In this document: positions 44,988-56,868 of the stretch, piece by piece
Layout: every line of letters begins with the position of its first letter
How positions within the stretch are numbered: position 1 is the stretch's first letter
NCBI GenBank assembly: GCA_030737835.1
Contig: JAUJYN010000061.1
Coordinates: 198,831-262,830 of the forward strand
Source: Acorus gramineus
Lineage: Eukaryota; Streptophyta; Magnoliopsida; Acorales; Acoraceae
Direction of reading: 5' to 3'
DNA length: 64,000 nt
Position numbers and translations under genes: made by a program
Notes under the pieces: generated by a model
What the model was told of the DNA's origin: nothing
The model's database searches: none
The model's input: only the letters and a program-made list of their open reading frames with translations

Positions 44988-45918
44988 CGAGATAAAGGAA
45001 GAGCGTCTCGCCATCGATGGGGACGGACAAGATTGGTGGCTGGCTGAGGTGGTCTTTGAGGCTCCAAAAAGCGGCCTGTTGCTCGTCCATCCAGATTTTG
45101 CCCTTTGCTCCTTTGATAGCCTGGAAGAATGACCGGCAATGATCCAAAAGACGAGAAATAAAATGGGATAGGGCGGCTATTCGGCCTGTGATCACCTGAA
45201 CGTCACGAATGCTCTTAGGGGTGGTAGAATCCCGGAGTTCTTGAATCTTCGTCGGGTTGGCCTCTATGCCTTGCCACTGCACAACGTGGCCCAGGAAGTT
45301 CCCGGAAGAGACGCCGAACGAGCACTTGGCCGGGTTTAGCTTCATGCGGTGCGTTTAGAGGGCGTCAAAGACCTCGGCGAGATGTTGCAAATGTTCAGTG
45401 TGGCTGCGCCTTTTGACCACCATGTCATCGATGTATACCTCCATCGTCCGCCCGATGAGGTGTTCAAAGATTTTGTTGACCAAACGCTGGAAGGTGGCCA
45501 TTGCATTTTTAAGTCCAAAGGGCATTACCTTGTAGCAGTACAGTCCGCGTTTCGAGATGAATGCGGTTTTCTCCTGGTCGCGCGGATGGAGGGGAATTTG
45601 GTTGTAGCCCGAATAAGTGTCCAAGAACGAGAGACACTCGTATCCCGCCGTGGTGTCCACAAGCTGATCTATCTTTGGCAAGGGGTAACCGTCCTTGGGG
45701 CATGCTTTATTGAGGTTTATGAAGTCGATGCAGACGCGCCACCTCTCGCCCTTTTTTATTGTGAGCATGACGTTGGATATCCAGTCGGGGTAACGGACTT
45801 CCCAGATGAATCCGGTAGCGAGACGCTGGTCGATCTCATCGGAGATCACTTCATTCCACTCGAGAGCGAGTCGGCGTTGTTTCTGCTTCACTGGGATCGT
45901 GTCCTAGCGCACGTTTAA
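44988..45918 (-). pseudogene. Element C reverse transcriptase (broken)
   Basis: ERWRVCIDFINLNKACPKDG, PLPKIDQLVDTTAGYECLSF and LDTYSGYNQIPLHP form the fingers and palm, and EVYIDDMVV holds the catalytic Asp pair. After a stop at 45355 the thumb and connection continue as LNPAKCSFGVSSGNFLGHVV and AAFWSLKDHLSQPP until element B interrupts at 44987. The enzyme copies element RNA into cDNA. Confidence 0.9.
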
Positions 45919-46162
45919 TTCATGGACGGCGATGGCGGGGTCAATACCTGTTATGTTGCTGTGAGTCCAGGCGAACACGTCCCGGTTGTCCTGCAAGAAA
46001 CAAATCATAGACTTTGTGGTCCAGGAGGAGACTCCATAGCAGTATCGTCTTCCCTGGATCATCCTCGTCCAAGGGGACGGTGTTGACCGGCTCAAGAGTG
46101 GGTGGTTCGGGCTTGGAGTCGAGCAACGCTCGAACCCACTTTGATGGTCAGTCAGTTGATTG

Positions 46163-46639
46163 CTATAAGCTCAGGGGGAGTGGCCCCTCGTCGGGACCTT
46201 CGGGCACTTGGGATGCCAAGGCGTAGCATTTCCGCGCCGCCACCTGATCTCTGTGGATATCGATGGTCGACTGTCCGTCCTTAGTGATAGACCGCATGAC
46301 CTGATGTAAGGGGGAAGGAACTCCTTCCATTCGGTGGATCCAGTCACGGCCCATGATAGCATTATAGGCCGACGGGGTGTCGATGATGATGAACTCCACG
46401 TAGAGGGTACGGTCAGTGGTCGTGACGAGGAGTGCAACCACACTGACTGGGCTTACCCATTTTTCGTCGAAGCCAACCAAAGGAGGGTTGGAACGCTTAG
46501 TCTCCTCCATGTCCAAACCCATCTGACGGTAGGCATCCAAGAATAGGATGTCTGCGCTGCTTTGTCCATCGACCATAACCCTCTGTACCTGGCAATTGCA
46601 TATATAGATAGTAATGACTAGCGGGTCAGCATGTGGCAA
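46163..46639 (-). pseudogene. Element C aspartic protease region
   Basis: RVMVDGQSSADILFLDAYRQ is the active-site loop of a retrotransposon aspartic protease; the family usually has Gly where this copy has Gln, so activity is doubtful. YNAIMGRDWIHRM is the conserved downstream motif. The frame is fused to flanking polyprotein and interrupted before reverse transcriptase. Confidence 0.8.
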
Positions 46640-46738
46640 GGATACCCACTCGAGGTCATCAGCCCCGAAGCGGATAGAATTGACGACGATCTCGCGCTCG
46701 TTGGCCGGACCCGCAGTGGGATGCTTTCGCGATCCCGA

Positions 46739-48301
46739 TTAGTCCCTCGGGGCAGAATTGTCGCCACTAAGGAGTGGCCTCCCGTGGATGACAAAAATGA
46801 TTCTAGCTGGAGCGCCATTGGGTTTGGGTGCAACCGCACTACCGTCGCCGTCAGGCTTGGTGGCTTGGGGCTGCTGTGCCACATAGTGCGCGAGGCGCCC
46901 GTCCTGAATTAAATTCTTGATCTGTCCGTAGAGACTCTTGCATTCTTCTGTGGTATGCCCGACTTCGTTGTGGAACTCGCACTTACAGACTTGGTCTCGA
47001 TTCTCAAGGGGGCTTCGTATCAGAAAGGGTGTCCTGAAATACCCCTTATCCTTGTTTTTGCGCCAGGCTTGCTGCATCAGCACGGTTAGCGGTGTCACCA
47101 AAAATTCCTTCACCCTCGGTGGGTGAGAATTGCCCGAATTCTCTTCTCCTTTTTGCGACATTGCAGAAGACTGCTTTTTTGGGGGATGGGCGTCCTTGCG
47201 GGAAGGCCCAATCGTCACGACGATAGTCACCTTTCGAGCAGTGAACGAAACATTGTCCTCTAAGTGGATGGATCCTTCTGCGCGGGAGAGCACGTCCGCC
47301 ATGTTGGTAGGCGGCTTCTGGATGAGGGATTCATATAGATGCCCGATCGGGATCAAACCACCTCGGAACGCCATTGCCGCGGTCTAGGCATCGCAGGACT
47401 CGATCTGCGTCATTTCCACGCTGAAGCGCGTGAGGTAGTCCGAGAGTCGCTTGCCCTCCGCCTACTTCATGTCTAATAGGCTCGCCACATCCTTCTTGGG
47501 TTTTCAATGACATATGTAATGGCTGATAAACGCCTCACAGAGGCTTCGGAAGTCATTAACGGAGCCGGCCGGGAGCTTGTGAAACCAAGTCAAGGCCTGC
47601 CTCCCGAGGCTCTGCGGAAATACCTTACAGAGCAAGGCATCGTCCCCTGCATCGAGGGACATAAGCTGTTGGTAGTGAAAGATGTGCTCGGTCGGATCCG
47701 ACATTCTCTCAAACAACTTAAATTTCAGAGGGGTGAACTTATCTGGTTTGGGTGCACGGACGATATCCTCCACGAACAGGGAGTTGTTGATCAAGTACGT
47801 CGTTTGCATGACGATGTCCGCCGGGGTATGGGGCTTCAGGTTGTGAAGAATGCGCCGGTCGACTTCCTTCATCATGTTGTCCTGCTTGTCCTGCCAAATG
47901 TAGTCCTCCTCTCGGGGACACTTGGAAGGTGCGACTGCGTTAGAAGAGACCGCTGGCTGCTCCAGACATTCATTTCGTGGGATGCTGATGTGTCCGCTTG
48001 TCCGCTGGGGGTCGTTTGGCACTGGAGATGGTGGTCGACGCTGGCTGGGGGGATTCGGGTTTCCCCCCTCGGCCCTGAGACGATTGTTTTCTTCCATAGC
48101 CACCTCAATCGTTCAGATCAACTCGTTGACCCGCTTTTCGACACGCTCCGCACGGGTGAGAGCCTCATCACAGACCTGCTGTAGCGCGATGACCTCGGAA
48201 CTTGGCTCATCCCCCTCGGTCACGTCTGGAAGGGATGACAGATTGACCGCTGACGCGCTGGCCGGCAATGACGTGGGTAGTGGAGTTTTCTTGGGATGCA
48301 T
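46739..48301 (-). pseudogene. Element C gag (broken)
   Basis: It starts at 48301 (MHPKKTPLPT), about 30 bp inside the primer-binding site. The gag core spans about 47750-47504 (FKLFERMSDPTEHIFHYQQL, LTWFHKLPAGSVNDF). A zinc-knuckle-like CEFHNEVGHTTEEC lies near 46960. Stops occur near 48112 (TGA), 47504 (TGA), 47467 (TAG) and 47385 (TAG), all explained by C-to-T changes on the coding strand. Gag would form the particle shell. Confidence 0.85.
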
Positions 48302-48330
48302 GACGAAGAGCTAAGCTTTTCGTTTGCATC

Positions 48331-48348
48331 CCACAGACGGCGCCAAAC
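48331..48348 (-). promoter_or_regulatory. Primer-binding site of element C
   Basis: On the minus strand GTTTGGCGCCGTCTGTGG directly follows the 5' LTR end. The TTTGGCGCCGTCTGTGGG pattern is common in plant Ty3/gypsy elements. Confidence 0.85.
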
Positions 48349-49073
48349 TGGAGAGGCAAAAATTCGCCTTATCGGATTCAGGTAAATGGACTTCGCCTCT
48401 CTCGTTCTCCTCCGCCCGAACTTGCCTTGATCCACCGGTCAGCCGCTCCTGAACGCCTTCAACACCGGGAGGTGGGGGGCCTGCAGAAGACTCTCCGACG
48501 CTCAAGTCAGTGAAAGTGGCCAACCAAAAGGGAATAGAAAACAGAGATTGTGCCTACCTCATGAGTCTGTTCTTGCCTCTTATTTATAGGGGTGATGGAA
48601 TGGTGCTAGGGTTTTGGATCGACCCTCTCCATCGGACGGTCGAGAATCCCTAAATCATTATCCAGAAGACAAAAGATATGCTCCCTGATTTGATCAATTA
48701 TGGATTAACATATATATTCAGATTTCATGGGGATTTGGTGGACCAAGTTAATAATTATCTAATTTGGTGATTTGAATGGAATTAATGGGGATTGAATGTT
48801 AATAATTATCCCTTAATGCACTGGATTTGTGTGGATCCATGCAATAATTGGATGGATTACTTACTGACTTGGTCTGCGGTAATCGGTTGGATCCTCGGGC
48901 CGGACCCATTTCGGATTTAGGTCGGCTGTGCTGTTGCGTCGTCGGGCAGTGAGAAAGATCACCCGGCCCATCAAGAAGGGCTGGCGCCCTGCGGGTCGTC
49001 ATTTAGTCGGGTCAAACCGAATGGGCTTCGAGATCCGGCCTAGTATTTTCAACCAGAAAATTTGGCGCCCACA
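48349..49073 (-). repeat. Element C 5' LTR
   Basis: 725 bp, aligned over its full length with 14206-14929. A TATA-like CTTATTTATAGG sits near 48578-48590 on the plus strand; the promoter orientation was not resolved. Confidence 0.9.
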
Positions 49074-49279
49074 ATCATCATCATTTGTTGATGGGTCAGG
49101 ATAATTAATTGACTTTGATCGGTATACCTGCATGTATTATACATATCACCTCTAGAACTTTGGCTTGTGTATTTATACAGGTAGAAGATGCTTATAATCC
49201 ACCAACTTTCATTGAGCTAATAATATGTAAATAATATATTATGCTATATCTTATGTATATATTAAACACTTACCCCCGT

Positions 49280-49752
49280 TTGGGGTGTGACATAGGGTTA
49301 GTCGCCCTTGATAGCTATACTGGGATAGATAATAATGCATGCTGAATAAGTAAATTTTTGTTTTGTTGTCTTTTCTATTATTCTCATTGGAAAACGTAAA
49401 ATTGATCTTTTTGTTATTTGATTCACCTTGGATAAAGTAAGGATAAGTGGTAGATAAGAGATGGATAAGAGTTTATGACTTTTTAAATGACAATTATACC
49501 CCTGCATAAATTATTTGTGTTTGGGAATAAGTATGAGAGATGTGTGTGTGATATGATAGATGTGACAGTTTTTTGAATGTGTGCAGAGAGTGTTAGGTTA
49601 AATATTTTTTTTAAAATAACAGAGAAGGGTATTTTTATCCATTGGTATAGATAAGCCTTGATAAGCAATTCTAGAATTTTCTGAGAATAGTTATCAGGCC
49701 TTATCCTAGCTTATCCAGACATAGCTATCAAGGTTTATTCTAGCCAAACAAA
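49280..49752. mobile_element. MITE with imperfect terminal inverted repeats
   Basis: Left CCTTGATAGCTATACTGGGA (49306-49325) pairs with right TATCCAGACATAGCTATCAA (49712-49731). Both ends extend to GTTTGG-like sequence. It has no coding capacity. The TSD was not determined. Confidence 0.5.
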
Positions 49753-49794
49753 CAACTTTTTTTTCTATTCTCTTGTATTCTTCACTATTCCATG

Positions 49795-50262
49795 CTTATG
49801 TTCCACCCCGAACAGGGGGTTAGATAGATGCATAAGCTATTCCGGGACTTATACCTATTCCAAGAATTGTTAACTTTATCAATAGAATAAATGATTTTCT
49901 GTTTGATTGTGTTTTCGGTTATTCTAGTTGGGAAACATAATAATAAAGGTTGGAGTGTTTGGTTGATAAAGAATAAAATGTGAATAAAGTGTAAAAACTT
50001 GATTTGACATGTTGACCCCATCGATGTATAAGAAGTGATGACAGATGATTTGATGTGATGACATGTGATTTAATAGATATGTCCCCTTATAACAGTGGAT
50101 GAATAACACAATTCCATTGGGGGACTTGGAATATAGATACCAGCCTTTTCTCATCTAATAGATGGGCCACTTATTCTCTCTATCCAAACCCTTTTTTTTT
50201 GTTATTCTCCTCTATTCTCACCTATTCTTTTCCTATTCCACTATCCAAACACCCCCTTAGGC
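49795..50262. mobile_element. Possible second MITE
   Basis: GGGGGTTAGATAGATGCAT near 49813 and the reverse complement of CACTATCCAAACACCCCCTTA near 50242-50262 are weakly similar, and the interior shares ATTCC-rich composition. The pairing is poor. Confidence 0.3.
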
Positions 50263-51250
50263 CTTGAATTACCATGATAAACTTAGCTTCATCACAAATG
50301 TGTTCATGGAAGGGACGTATAGTGCAATAGAATAGAATGATTAAAATTTCATTCTCATAATGACATGCTTCATGAATCATGAGGACAACTTGGTCAACTT
50401 TTTTTTTGTGTGTGAAACAACTTATTCACCTTATTTTATTCTCATCAGACAACACAAACAAAACGTCATCACATTTATGTCGTCAATGTATAATGCATTT
50501 CGTTTCGATTTCATACAGTGTACGCAAAGCCAATCTGGGACATATTCCAGTATATATTTTTTTTATTAAATAAAATTATAGGCTGATGATCTCACACCTT
50601 TATTATTTTTTTAAAATTTCTATTTCTTATGTGGCCTCCTAATCCTAATTGTTTTGTCTAGGAATATTCTTTGGTAGTAGCATCAGTTTTGATAATTAAT
50701 TAAGGATGCTATTTCTAACTCCATCAACCCAGTCTTATTTGACCTAAAAAGGAAACCACTCTTATCTGGTATGGATTGCATTTTTCATATCCCATCGACA
50801 GCCATTGTCATTGTTTTTATCCTAGTTATAAATTGTGGCGCTTTTCTTTAGAATTACAATCAGAGATTACACTAGTTTATCCAGATAACTATTTTCATGT
50901 GCAAAACAGTGTTTCTATCAGAACTTATCCAGCCCATATGTTGCACCATAGATGGGGATTAATTATATTGTCAACATGATTTTCATAATATACAATTTTA
51001 ATTTGTTAGTCACAAGGATGAGCAGTTTGATTCATAACATTTGTTCATCCCAGTTGCCATTAGAAGTAGGTGACCATTCCATCTACCTAAATAGCTGACC
51101 CAAGATGCACACGCATTCATTCACACACTTGGCAAATTTTTAATACTTCATTAATATCTACTAGTTCTCTCAGCCTTTCTTCATAAAGGACTCTCCATCT
51201 GAAGTTGAACACCCTGTAGAGAGATCAAGAATCCTCAAGTACAAAAAAGG
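50263..51250. other. Upstream region of the lipase-like gene, nothing else recognised
   Basis: AT-rich, with no supportable ORF. No convincing TATA box was found before 51251. The promoter of the gene must lie here or in part of it. Confidence 0.5.
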
Positions 51251-52554
51251 ATGGACAAAGAAGGCATCAACCATGATGACTTCTATGCTGTAGGACCAAC
51301 GCATCTGACCCACTTTAATTGGTATGGAAAAACCAGTGATAAGAATCTAACTTGATCTCCCCAATAACCATGATTTCATGTGATAGGGAAGACTCGAATG
51401 ACCGGAGATTGGCGATCGCCTGTCTTGTTCAAGGCGTCTATGCTATGGAAAAGGACCGTGTAAATAATCAACAATCACAGTCCAATGCCTTGGCACCCTC
51501 ATGGTGGGCATCCTTCGGCTTTGTCCTACACCGCGAACTGATCGATAACACCGATTGCTCCATCTTCGGCGCAATCTACAAGCCCTCGACACCGCTCTCC
51601 GGTGCTCCAAAGTACATCATCGCCTTCCGGGGCAGTGCCCCAACCATCCATCCCTGGAAGCACATAATGAGCTGCTTCAATCAATCCCCCCACCCCCACC
51701 ACCATGACATTGCGTGCAAAGCTCTCCGTGAGACGCTCGATTCCGCCTCCAACATGTCCGCCGACGTCTGGTTGGCGGGGCATTCTCTTGGGTCGGCCGT
51801 GGCGATCTCTGCTGCCAAACGCATGGTGAGGGCATAGAAACAAAATACTCTTTACTTTTTCGAATATCCGTTAAAGTATTTCGATTAGATATATGCTTAC
51901 TGTGAACATAATGCATGCAAAATTCTTTAATACATATTAATGTTTGAATCACTTAGAAAATAGTTTACTTGTATCGTTATTTTTTTATATTTATCATGTA
52001 TAATTTATGAATGTACACTACCTGAATATGTACAAGCATGAACTTTGTCGCTATAGGTGAAGGAGAGGGGAGCCATCCTCGAGACGTACCTCTTCAACCC
52101 TCCCTACCCTTCGCTCCCATTCGAGAAGATCGAAAGCGATATGTTGAGGCGGATGATCCGATGCTCGATGGACCTCGCCACGGTTGTCCTCGAAGGCGTA
52201 GGTGCGATGTTCGGTGAGTCGGAGAAGGAATTCAGGGCTCTATCAGAGTGGGTACCATGGGTGTTTGTGAACACCAAAGACTCGATATCGATGGAGTACA
52301 AAGGGTACTTCGAGCACCGGAAGAAGATGGAGGCGATGGGCGGCGCTGCGAGGAGTATAGTGAGGGTGTCCACGCGCAACTCGTTCATGGTCCTCTACCC
52401 GAGGATGGCGAGGTCTGGGTTGGAGACGACGCACCTGCTACCGTCGGCAAGGCTGGTCATCAATACTTGTGGGGAAGATAACAGGAGCTTGCATGGGATC
52501 CGGCAATGGTGGCTTGAGGACCTGGAGTTGGAATGTAAGGAGTTCTCTTACTGA
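51251..52554 (+). CDS. Alpha/beta-hydrolase, lipase class 3-like (At4g10955-like), three exons, 335 aa
   Basis: Exons 51251-51321, 51387-51825 and 52057-52554. Intron boundaries are GT/AG (GTATGG...TGATAG; GTGAGG...CTATAG) and the frame is kept across both, with a Trp codon split at the first junction. The ATG at 51251 starts MDKEGINHDDFYAVGPTHLT, the usual family start. GHSLG at residues 155-159 is the nucleophile elbow (Ser157), and the HGIRQWW motif near the C-terminus holds a likely catalytic His (316). Full-length motifs such as WVPWVFVNTKDSISMEYKGY match the family end to end. No signal peptide is evident. The substrate is unknown; members are annotated as GDSL-type or class 3 lipases, but none of the motifs is GDSL. 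It is the only intact host gene seen here. Confidence 0.93.
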
Positions 52555-52708
52555 GAAAGACATTTTCATGCTATATGCTCTGGGTATAAGTGATGCATGG
52601 GAAGACATTGTTATTTCTAGTTTGATTTGTGAGGGTTTTTTGTGATTGTTTTGTTAAGATTAATATGTAGTTTTTGAGTCAATTCTCTTGTAGCATGAGA
52701 GAAAGAGA

Positions 52709-52991
52709 TAGGGACGGCAACGGAATAGGTTGGGACGGGTTTGGTTAATCCTAATTTTAAACTCGATAATAAAATCTCATCCCAAACCTGTGATGGGTTT
52801 GATTATTGCAACTCAAACCCGTCCTAAAGGGTTTTTAAAGAATCCAAACCCGTTCCGTCCCTTCCGGCCCATTCATAGAATGAAATTATGAATCTCAATT
52901 TTTTTATATTTTTCTCTTGAATCCCAAACTCATCCTAATAGGATTGGATCCAAATAGGTTTTCCATTTACTCAATTCCACTACCATCCATA
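52709..52991 (+). mobile_element. Small non-autonomous hAT element
   Basis: Ends TAGGGACGGCAACGG and the reverse complement of CCACTACCATCCATA are imperfect inverted repeats. Flanks GAAAGAGA (52701-52708) and GAAAGATA (52992-52999) match at 7 of 8 bases. Subterminal GACGGGTTTGG and CAAACCCGTCC motifs are in opposite orientation. It lies just downstream of the lipase-like gene. Confidence 0.65.
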
Positions 52992-52999
52992 GAAAGATA

Positions 53000-53803
53000 G
53001 ACTAACCGATTTACGAGTTTGCTTTACTGCTAGTTATTGTGGCAAGGGTCTTAATACTGAAAAAAATATTGAACCAGTTTCATATATAACTGGTTAGTCC
53101 CCTCTACTGAACAAGGTATATATATCATTGAATTTTTTTATATTTTCAATAGATGATACCATTCAATTAATTAGATATTTAATTAGAGTATATACTTAAT
53201 ATTTTATAAAAATATATATACGAGGTATATGATTATTAAAAAATAAAAAAAATTGAAGTGGACCAAGTTTCCATTCAATTATATAGAATGTGACTGAGTG
53301 TATCATTTTCAGTGCTGTTACAATCAGTTTTTTTTCTCAGTCCAAAACACATACCTATATTCCTTGTTACAGATTCAATGAAACATATACTTCGTTATAT
53401 GATGTATACACCTCACTAAATTTTTTCTTACACTTACTAAAAATCGTTTCATTCAACTCGAAATGGAGCGATATGCACTTTTTATCAAAACATATAAAAA
53501 AACATGTGAGATCTAAGTTTTGTTTGGTGAATATGACCGAGTGTATCGTTTTCCTAAATTATATTGAATAAAGCCCAACTAAACATGGTTGGAATAGAAA
53601 ACCTGCCCTCTAAAACCGATTTTGTTTTTGTTTAGGTTGACCTTTTGGTTTGTTATAAACAAATTAATTTTATTCAAATTCAAGTGGTTGTCTAGGTCAT
53701 TTAAAGTAAAATTTCTTGTGTGGTTTTATATAAGATTTAGAGAGATGAATAGGTCTATTCTAAAATTGGTTACTATTTAGAAAGGTCTGGTTAAAATTAA
53801 TTA
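53000..53803. other. AT-rich DNA, nothing recognised
   Basis: A 93-codon ORF at 53290-53571 is low complexity and unsupported. Confidence 0.5.
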
Positions 53804-54499
53804 GGGTCTTACTACATGGACCCCAAAATTTAAGCTTCATTGAGAAACCCCAATAAGTGTCATTATCTGAATGATTCCCTGTTTGACTTTTTAAAAGGTA
53901 AAAAGAACAAAGATAATACTACCCTTCCTTTATATTTGAGTTTTTCATTCTAAAAAACAATCCCTCATTAATTGGGATTGTGTAACCGCCTTTAGCACTC
54001 CTCTTTAAAAAATTTCTTTTTTATCCTCATAAGGTATCTACCACTTCAAAAATTCATTCCAGCCAGCCTCCTCATCTTCTGTGACCGGCATCACCACCTT
54101 GGATTGCTCTCGTCGCCCTCCATCATAGGAGAGGTAGATCGACTACCTTTCGAGCTCTCCTCTAACCTCTACCTCTATTTTTTTTTAAAAATACAGCTAC
54201 AAATACAGATGAATATATTAAAATTTCAGATACAGATAAATATATTAGTTTTTTCAGATACATATACAAATTTGGATACAGTCATACATTAGTTTTTCAA
54301 TAATGATTTTTGGGCCCCAACTAATAGGCCCCAACCCAAGCCCCATGAGGTGGCAACCTTGAAATACCTATATTAGCCCTCCTAACTATTCTCCCCGTTT
54401 TTTTCAATAACCGTTCAATTAATGCCGAGTTAGTTATGACTTTGATACGCACGATAAAAAAATTTAATGCCTAGCATATGAACCGTTCAAATTTTTTCG

Positions 54500-54883
54500 G
54501 TGTATGAAGATACTTCATTTGCACGATCAAAAAAAAAAAAATCACAGAGTTTTATAAGATTGATATGCTGCAAAGAAAACAAACATCAATTTACATTTTT
54601 CGTTCAGACTTTCAACGTTGAAAGAGAGGATTTCATCGTTTTTCTTTTTTTTTCGTGCGATTTTAATGGTGGTGCAAATATCCAGGTTAGGTATTTCGAA
54701 CCCTCAAAAATATCACGATTTACATTTATTTTATATCTAGACTCAATGGTGGAAGTGAAAACAAGCATCGAAATCATTTTTTTTTTTCAGTTGGATCTGT
54801 GGAGGTTATTAGAATTGTGCGGTTCATATGTTTTTTTCTTCGCGATCGATTGTGGTGAGACAATGGCGATCCAATCAGGTTAG
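54500..54883 (+). other. First-exon-like ORF of the inner Mutator-like element
   Basis: 127 codons, not a known domain. Its end (DCGETMAIQSG) and the stretch IRLICCKENKH resemble FRLICGNENKY and DCGANNGNPFR encoded on the minus strand at 58370-58561 in the outer element. The shared position just inside the same tip suggests an ancestral exon. Confidence 0.4.
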
Positions 54884-55467
54884 ATTTATATTCGATATGA
54901 ATAATTCATATTCGATCTGATTTTTTTATTACTCATTCGATTTCCAGATACACGTGTATCTTGATTTTATTTTTCAAGCACGATTTGAAGTTTGACATTT
55001 TATTTGTCCATGGAATTGATAATGTTTATGTGATTCATATGTAATTGCTAATTGTCATATATATATATTCCAGTATATGAAGGCTTGAAGGACTTTTTTA
55101 AAGTATATGTACTGCTAATTAACATGTTTGGTATTTCAAAATCCATATGTTTGTTGTTTGGTTTTAAGATACAGCACTGTATCTTAAATTGAATTTTTGA
55201 CATTTTATTTTTCTCCATGGAATTGATTAATGTTAATCTGATTCATATAAAATTTCTAATTGTCATATAGATATAGATATATATATATATATGTATAAAA
55301 AGTATTGAAGGACTTTTTTTAAAGTATATGTACTGCTAATTAACATGTTTGGTAATTCAAAATCCACATGTTTGTTGTTTGGTTTTAAGATACAGCATTG
55401 TATCTTAAATTGAATTTTATGGAATTGATAAATGTTTATCTGATTCATATATAATTTCTATTTGATA

Positions 55468-55476
55468 AATAGATAT

Positions 55477-55556
<80 letters not shown>
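55468..55556. repeat. (AT)n microsatellite
   Basis: About 85 bp of nearly uninterrupted AT dinucleotides; it is likely to vary in length. Confidence 0.98.
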
Positions 55557-55557
<1 letters not shown>

Positions 55558-55907
55558 TATTGAAGGACTTTTTTTAAAGTATATGTACTGCTAATTAACA
55601 TGTTTGGTAATTCAAAATCCACATGATTGTTGTTTGGTTTTAAGATACAGCATTGTATCTTAAAATCAATTTTTGACATTTTATTTTCACCATGGAATTG
55701 ATTAATGTGTACCTGATTAATATTTAATTGCTAATTGTCATATACGTATATACATATAAAGGTTTGAAGGACTATATTTGAAAATATGTACTGCTTTTAA
55801 CATGTCTGGTAATTCAAAATCCATATGTTATTGTATTGGTTTTAAGATACACCTGTGTATCTTAATTTGAATTTTATAACATGTGACTACTTTTCTATTT
55901 TCAACAG

Positions 55908-56065
55908 GCAGTGAGGAGGATTATATGGATGACACATTTGAAGAATCAAATTATTTGGAAGACATCTACGATTCATGTGAAATGGAAACCAGTTTACCAA
56001 AGGAAGTGATTGATTTGGCTGATCAGCAAAATGTGGACGAGATAACATTGTATTTGATACAGTGA
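55908..56065 (+). other. Exon-like acidic ORF in the inner Mutator-like element
   Basis: After a good acceptor (TTCTATTTTCAACAG) the frame reads GSEEDYMDDTFEESNYLEDI and continues for 52 codons to TGA. Codon composition differs from the surrounding AT repeats, so it may be an exon of the ancestral element or a captured host exon. Its family is not recognised. Confidence 0.4.
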
Positions 56066-56623
56066 TAGATGTATCTGAATTTGATGGTGTATCTGAAATT
56101 TGTATTAGACATCTATGTGAAATGCAAATCAATGTCAAATTGTATGTGGAATGTATGTCTATTGTGATGTGTATGTGAGACTTTTTATTAGGTATACCTT
56201 AACTCAAAAAATGAATCAAATATAATTGGCTGCTTCTCCAGCATAGTAGATAATAACTATTGAGGTGTGTCTGAATGTGAAATGTGTATCTTAAAACCTG
56301 TTTCAAGCACAATTTGAAGTTTGACATTTTATTTCTCCATGGAATTGATTAAAGTTTATCTGATTCATATTTAATTTCTAATTGTCATATATATATATAT
56401 ATATAAAGGCTTGAAGGACTTTTTTTAAAATATATGTACTGCTAATTAACATGTTTAGTAATTCAAAATCCACATGGTTTTTGTTTGGTTTTAAGATACA
56501 ACACTGTATCTTAAAATGATTTTCAGATACAAGTATCTGATATTACAGGCTAATTGCATCATTCGAAGCAGAATATGAATGGTGTGCACAGGAAAACATA
56601 AAACATTTGTGATTTTCCAAATC

Positions 56624-56868
56624 AAGATACACTGTCGAATTTCAGATACACAGTATTAACAGAAGAAATTCAGATGCACAGAAGGGAAAATTCAATAACT
56701 GAGACAGTTTCTTGATTGGATTCCACATTTGCAAGAAGTGCAAAAAATTAATCTAGATACACTGCCGAATTTCAGATACACGATATTAACGGAAGAAATT
56801 CAGATGCACGGAAGGAAAAATTTCACAACTGAGACAGTTTCTTGATTGGATTCCACATTTGCAAGAAG
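56624..56868 (+). repeat. Direct duplication, 122-bp unit, two copies
   Basis: Both units contain AGATACACTG, CGAATTTCAGATACAC, GAAGAAATTCAGATGCAC and GAGACAGTTTCTTGATTGGA. They are near-identical, so the duplication is fairly recent. Confidence 0.9.

Larger units (their letters stand above)
14206..49073 (-). mobile_element. Element C: Tat-type Ty3/gypsy retrotransposon, outer shell of the nest
   Basis: Two LTRs of 724 and 725 bp in direct orientation (TG...CA on the minus strand) bound the element, and ATCAT repeats at 14201-14205 and 49074-49078 form the TSD, although the site lies in an ATC-rich run. The primer-binding site is at 48331-48348. Coding order on the minus strand is gag, protease, reverse transcriptase, RNase H, a second archaeal-type RNase H and integrase, the order and dual RNase H typical of the Tat lineage. 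A plus-strand antisense gene and a 60-bp repeat lie between integrase and the 3' LTR. Element B and everything in it interrupts pol. All genes are broken. The LTRs differ at roughly one base in ten by eye. Confidence 0.9.
55012..56530 (+). repeat. Diverged tandem repeat, units of about 205-270 bp
   Basis: Units beginning near GGAATTGATAATGTTTATGT recur at about 55012, 55220, 55422 and 55690. A fifth unit at 56337 is separated by the exon-like segment at 55908. Each includes CTTGAAGGACTTTTTT, TACTGCTAATTAACATGT and GGTTTTAAGATACAGCA. The AT microsatellite lies inside one unit. Confidence 0.8.

Noticed and set aside
45349-45918. Plus-strand 189-codon ORF
   Set aside because: It is antisense to the reverse transcriptase with its YIDD motif; nothing supports it as a gene.
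47507-48184. Plus-strand ORF opposite element C gag
   Set aside because: The minus strand encodes a clear gag core over the same bases.
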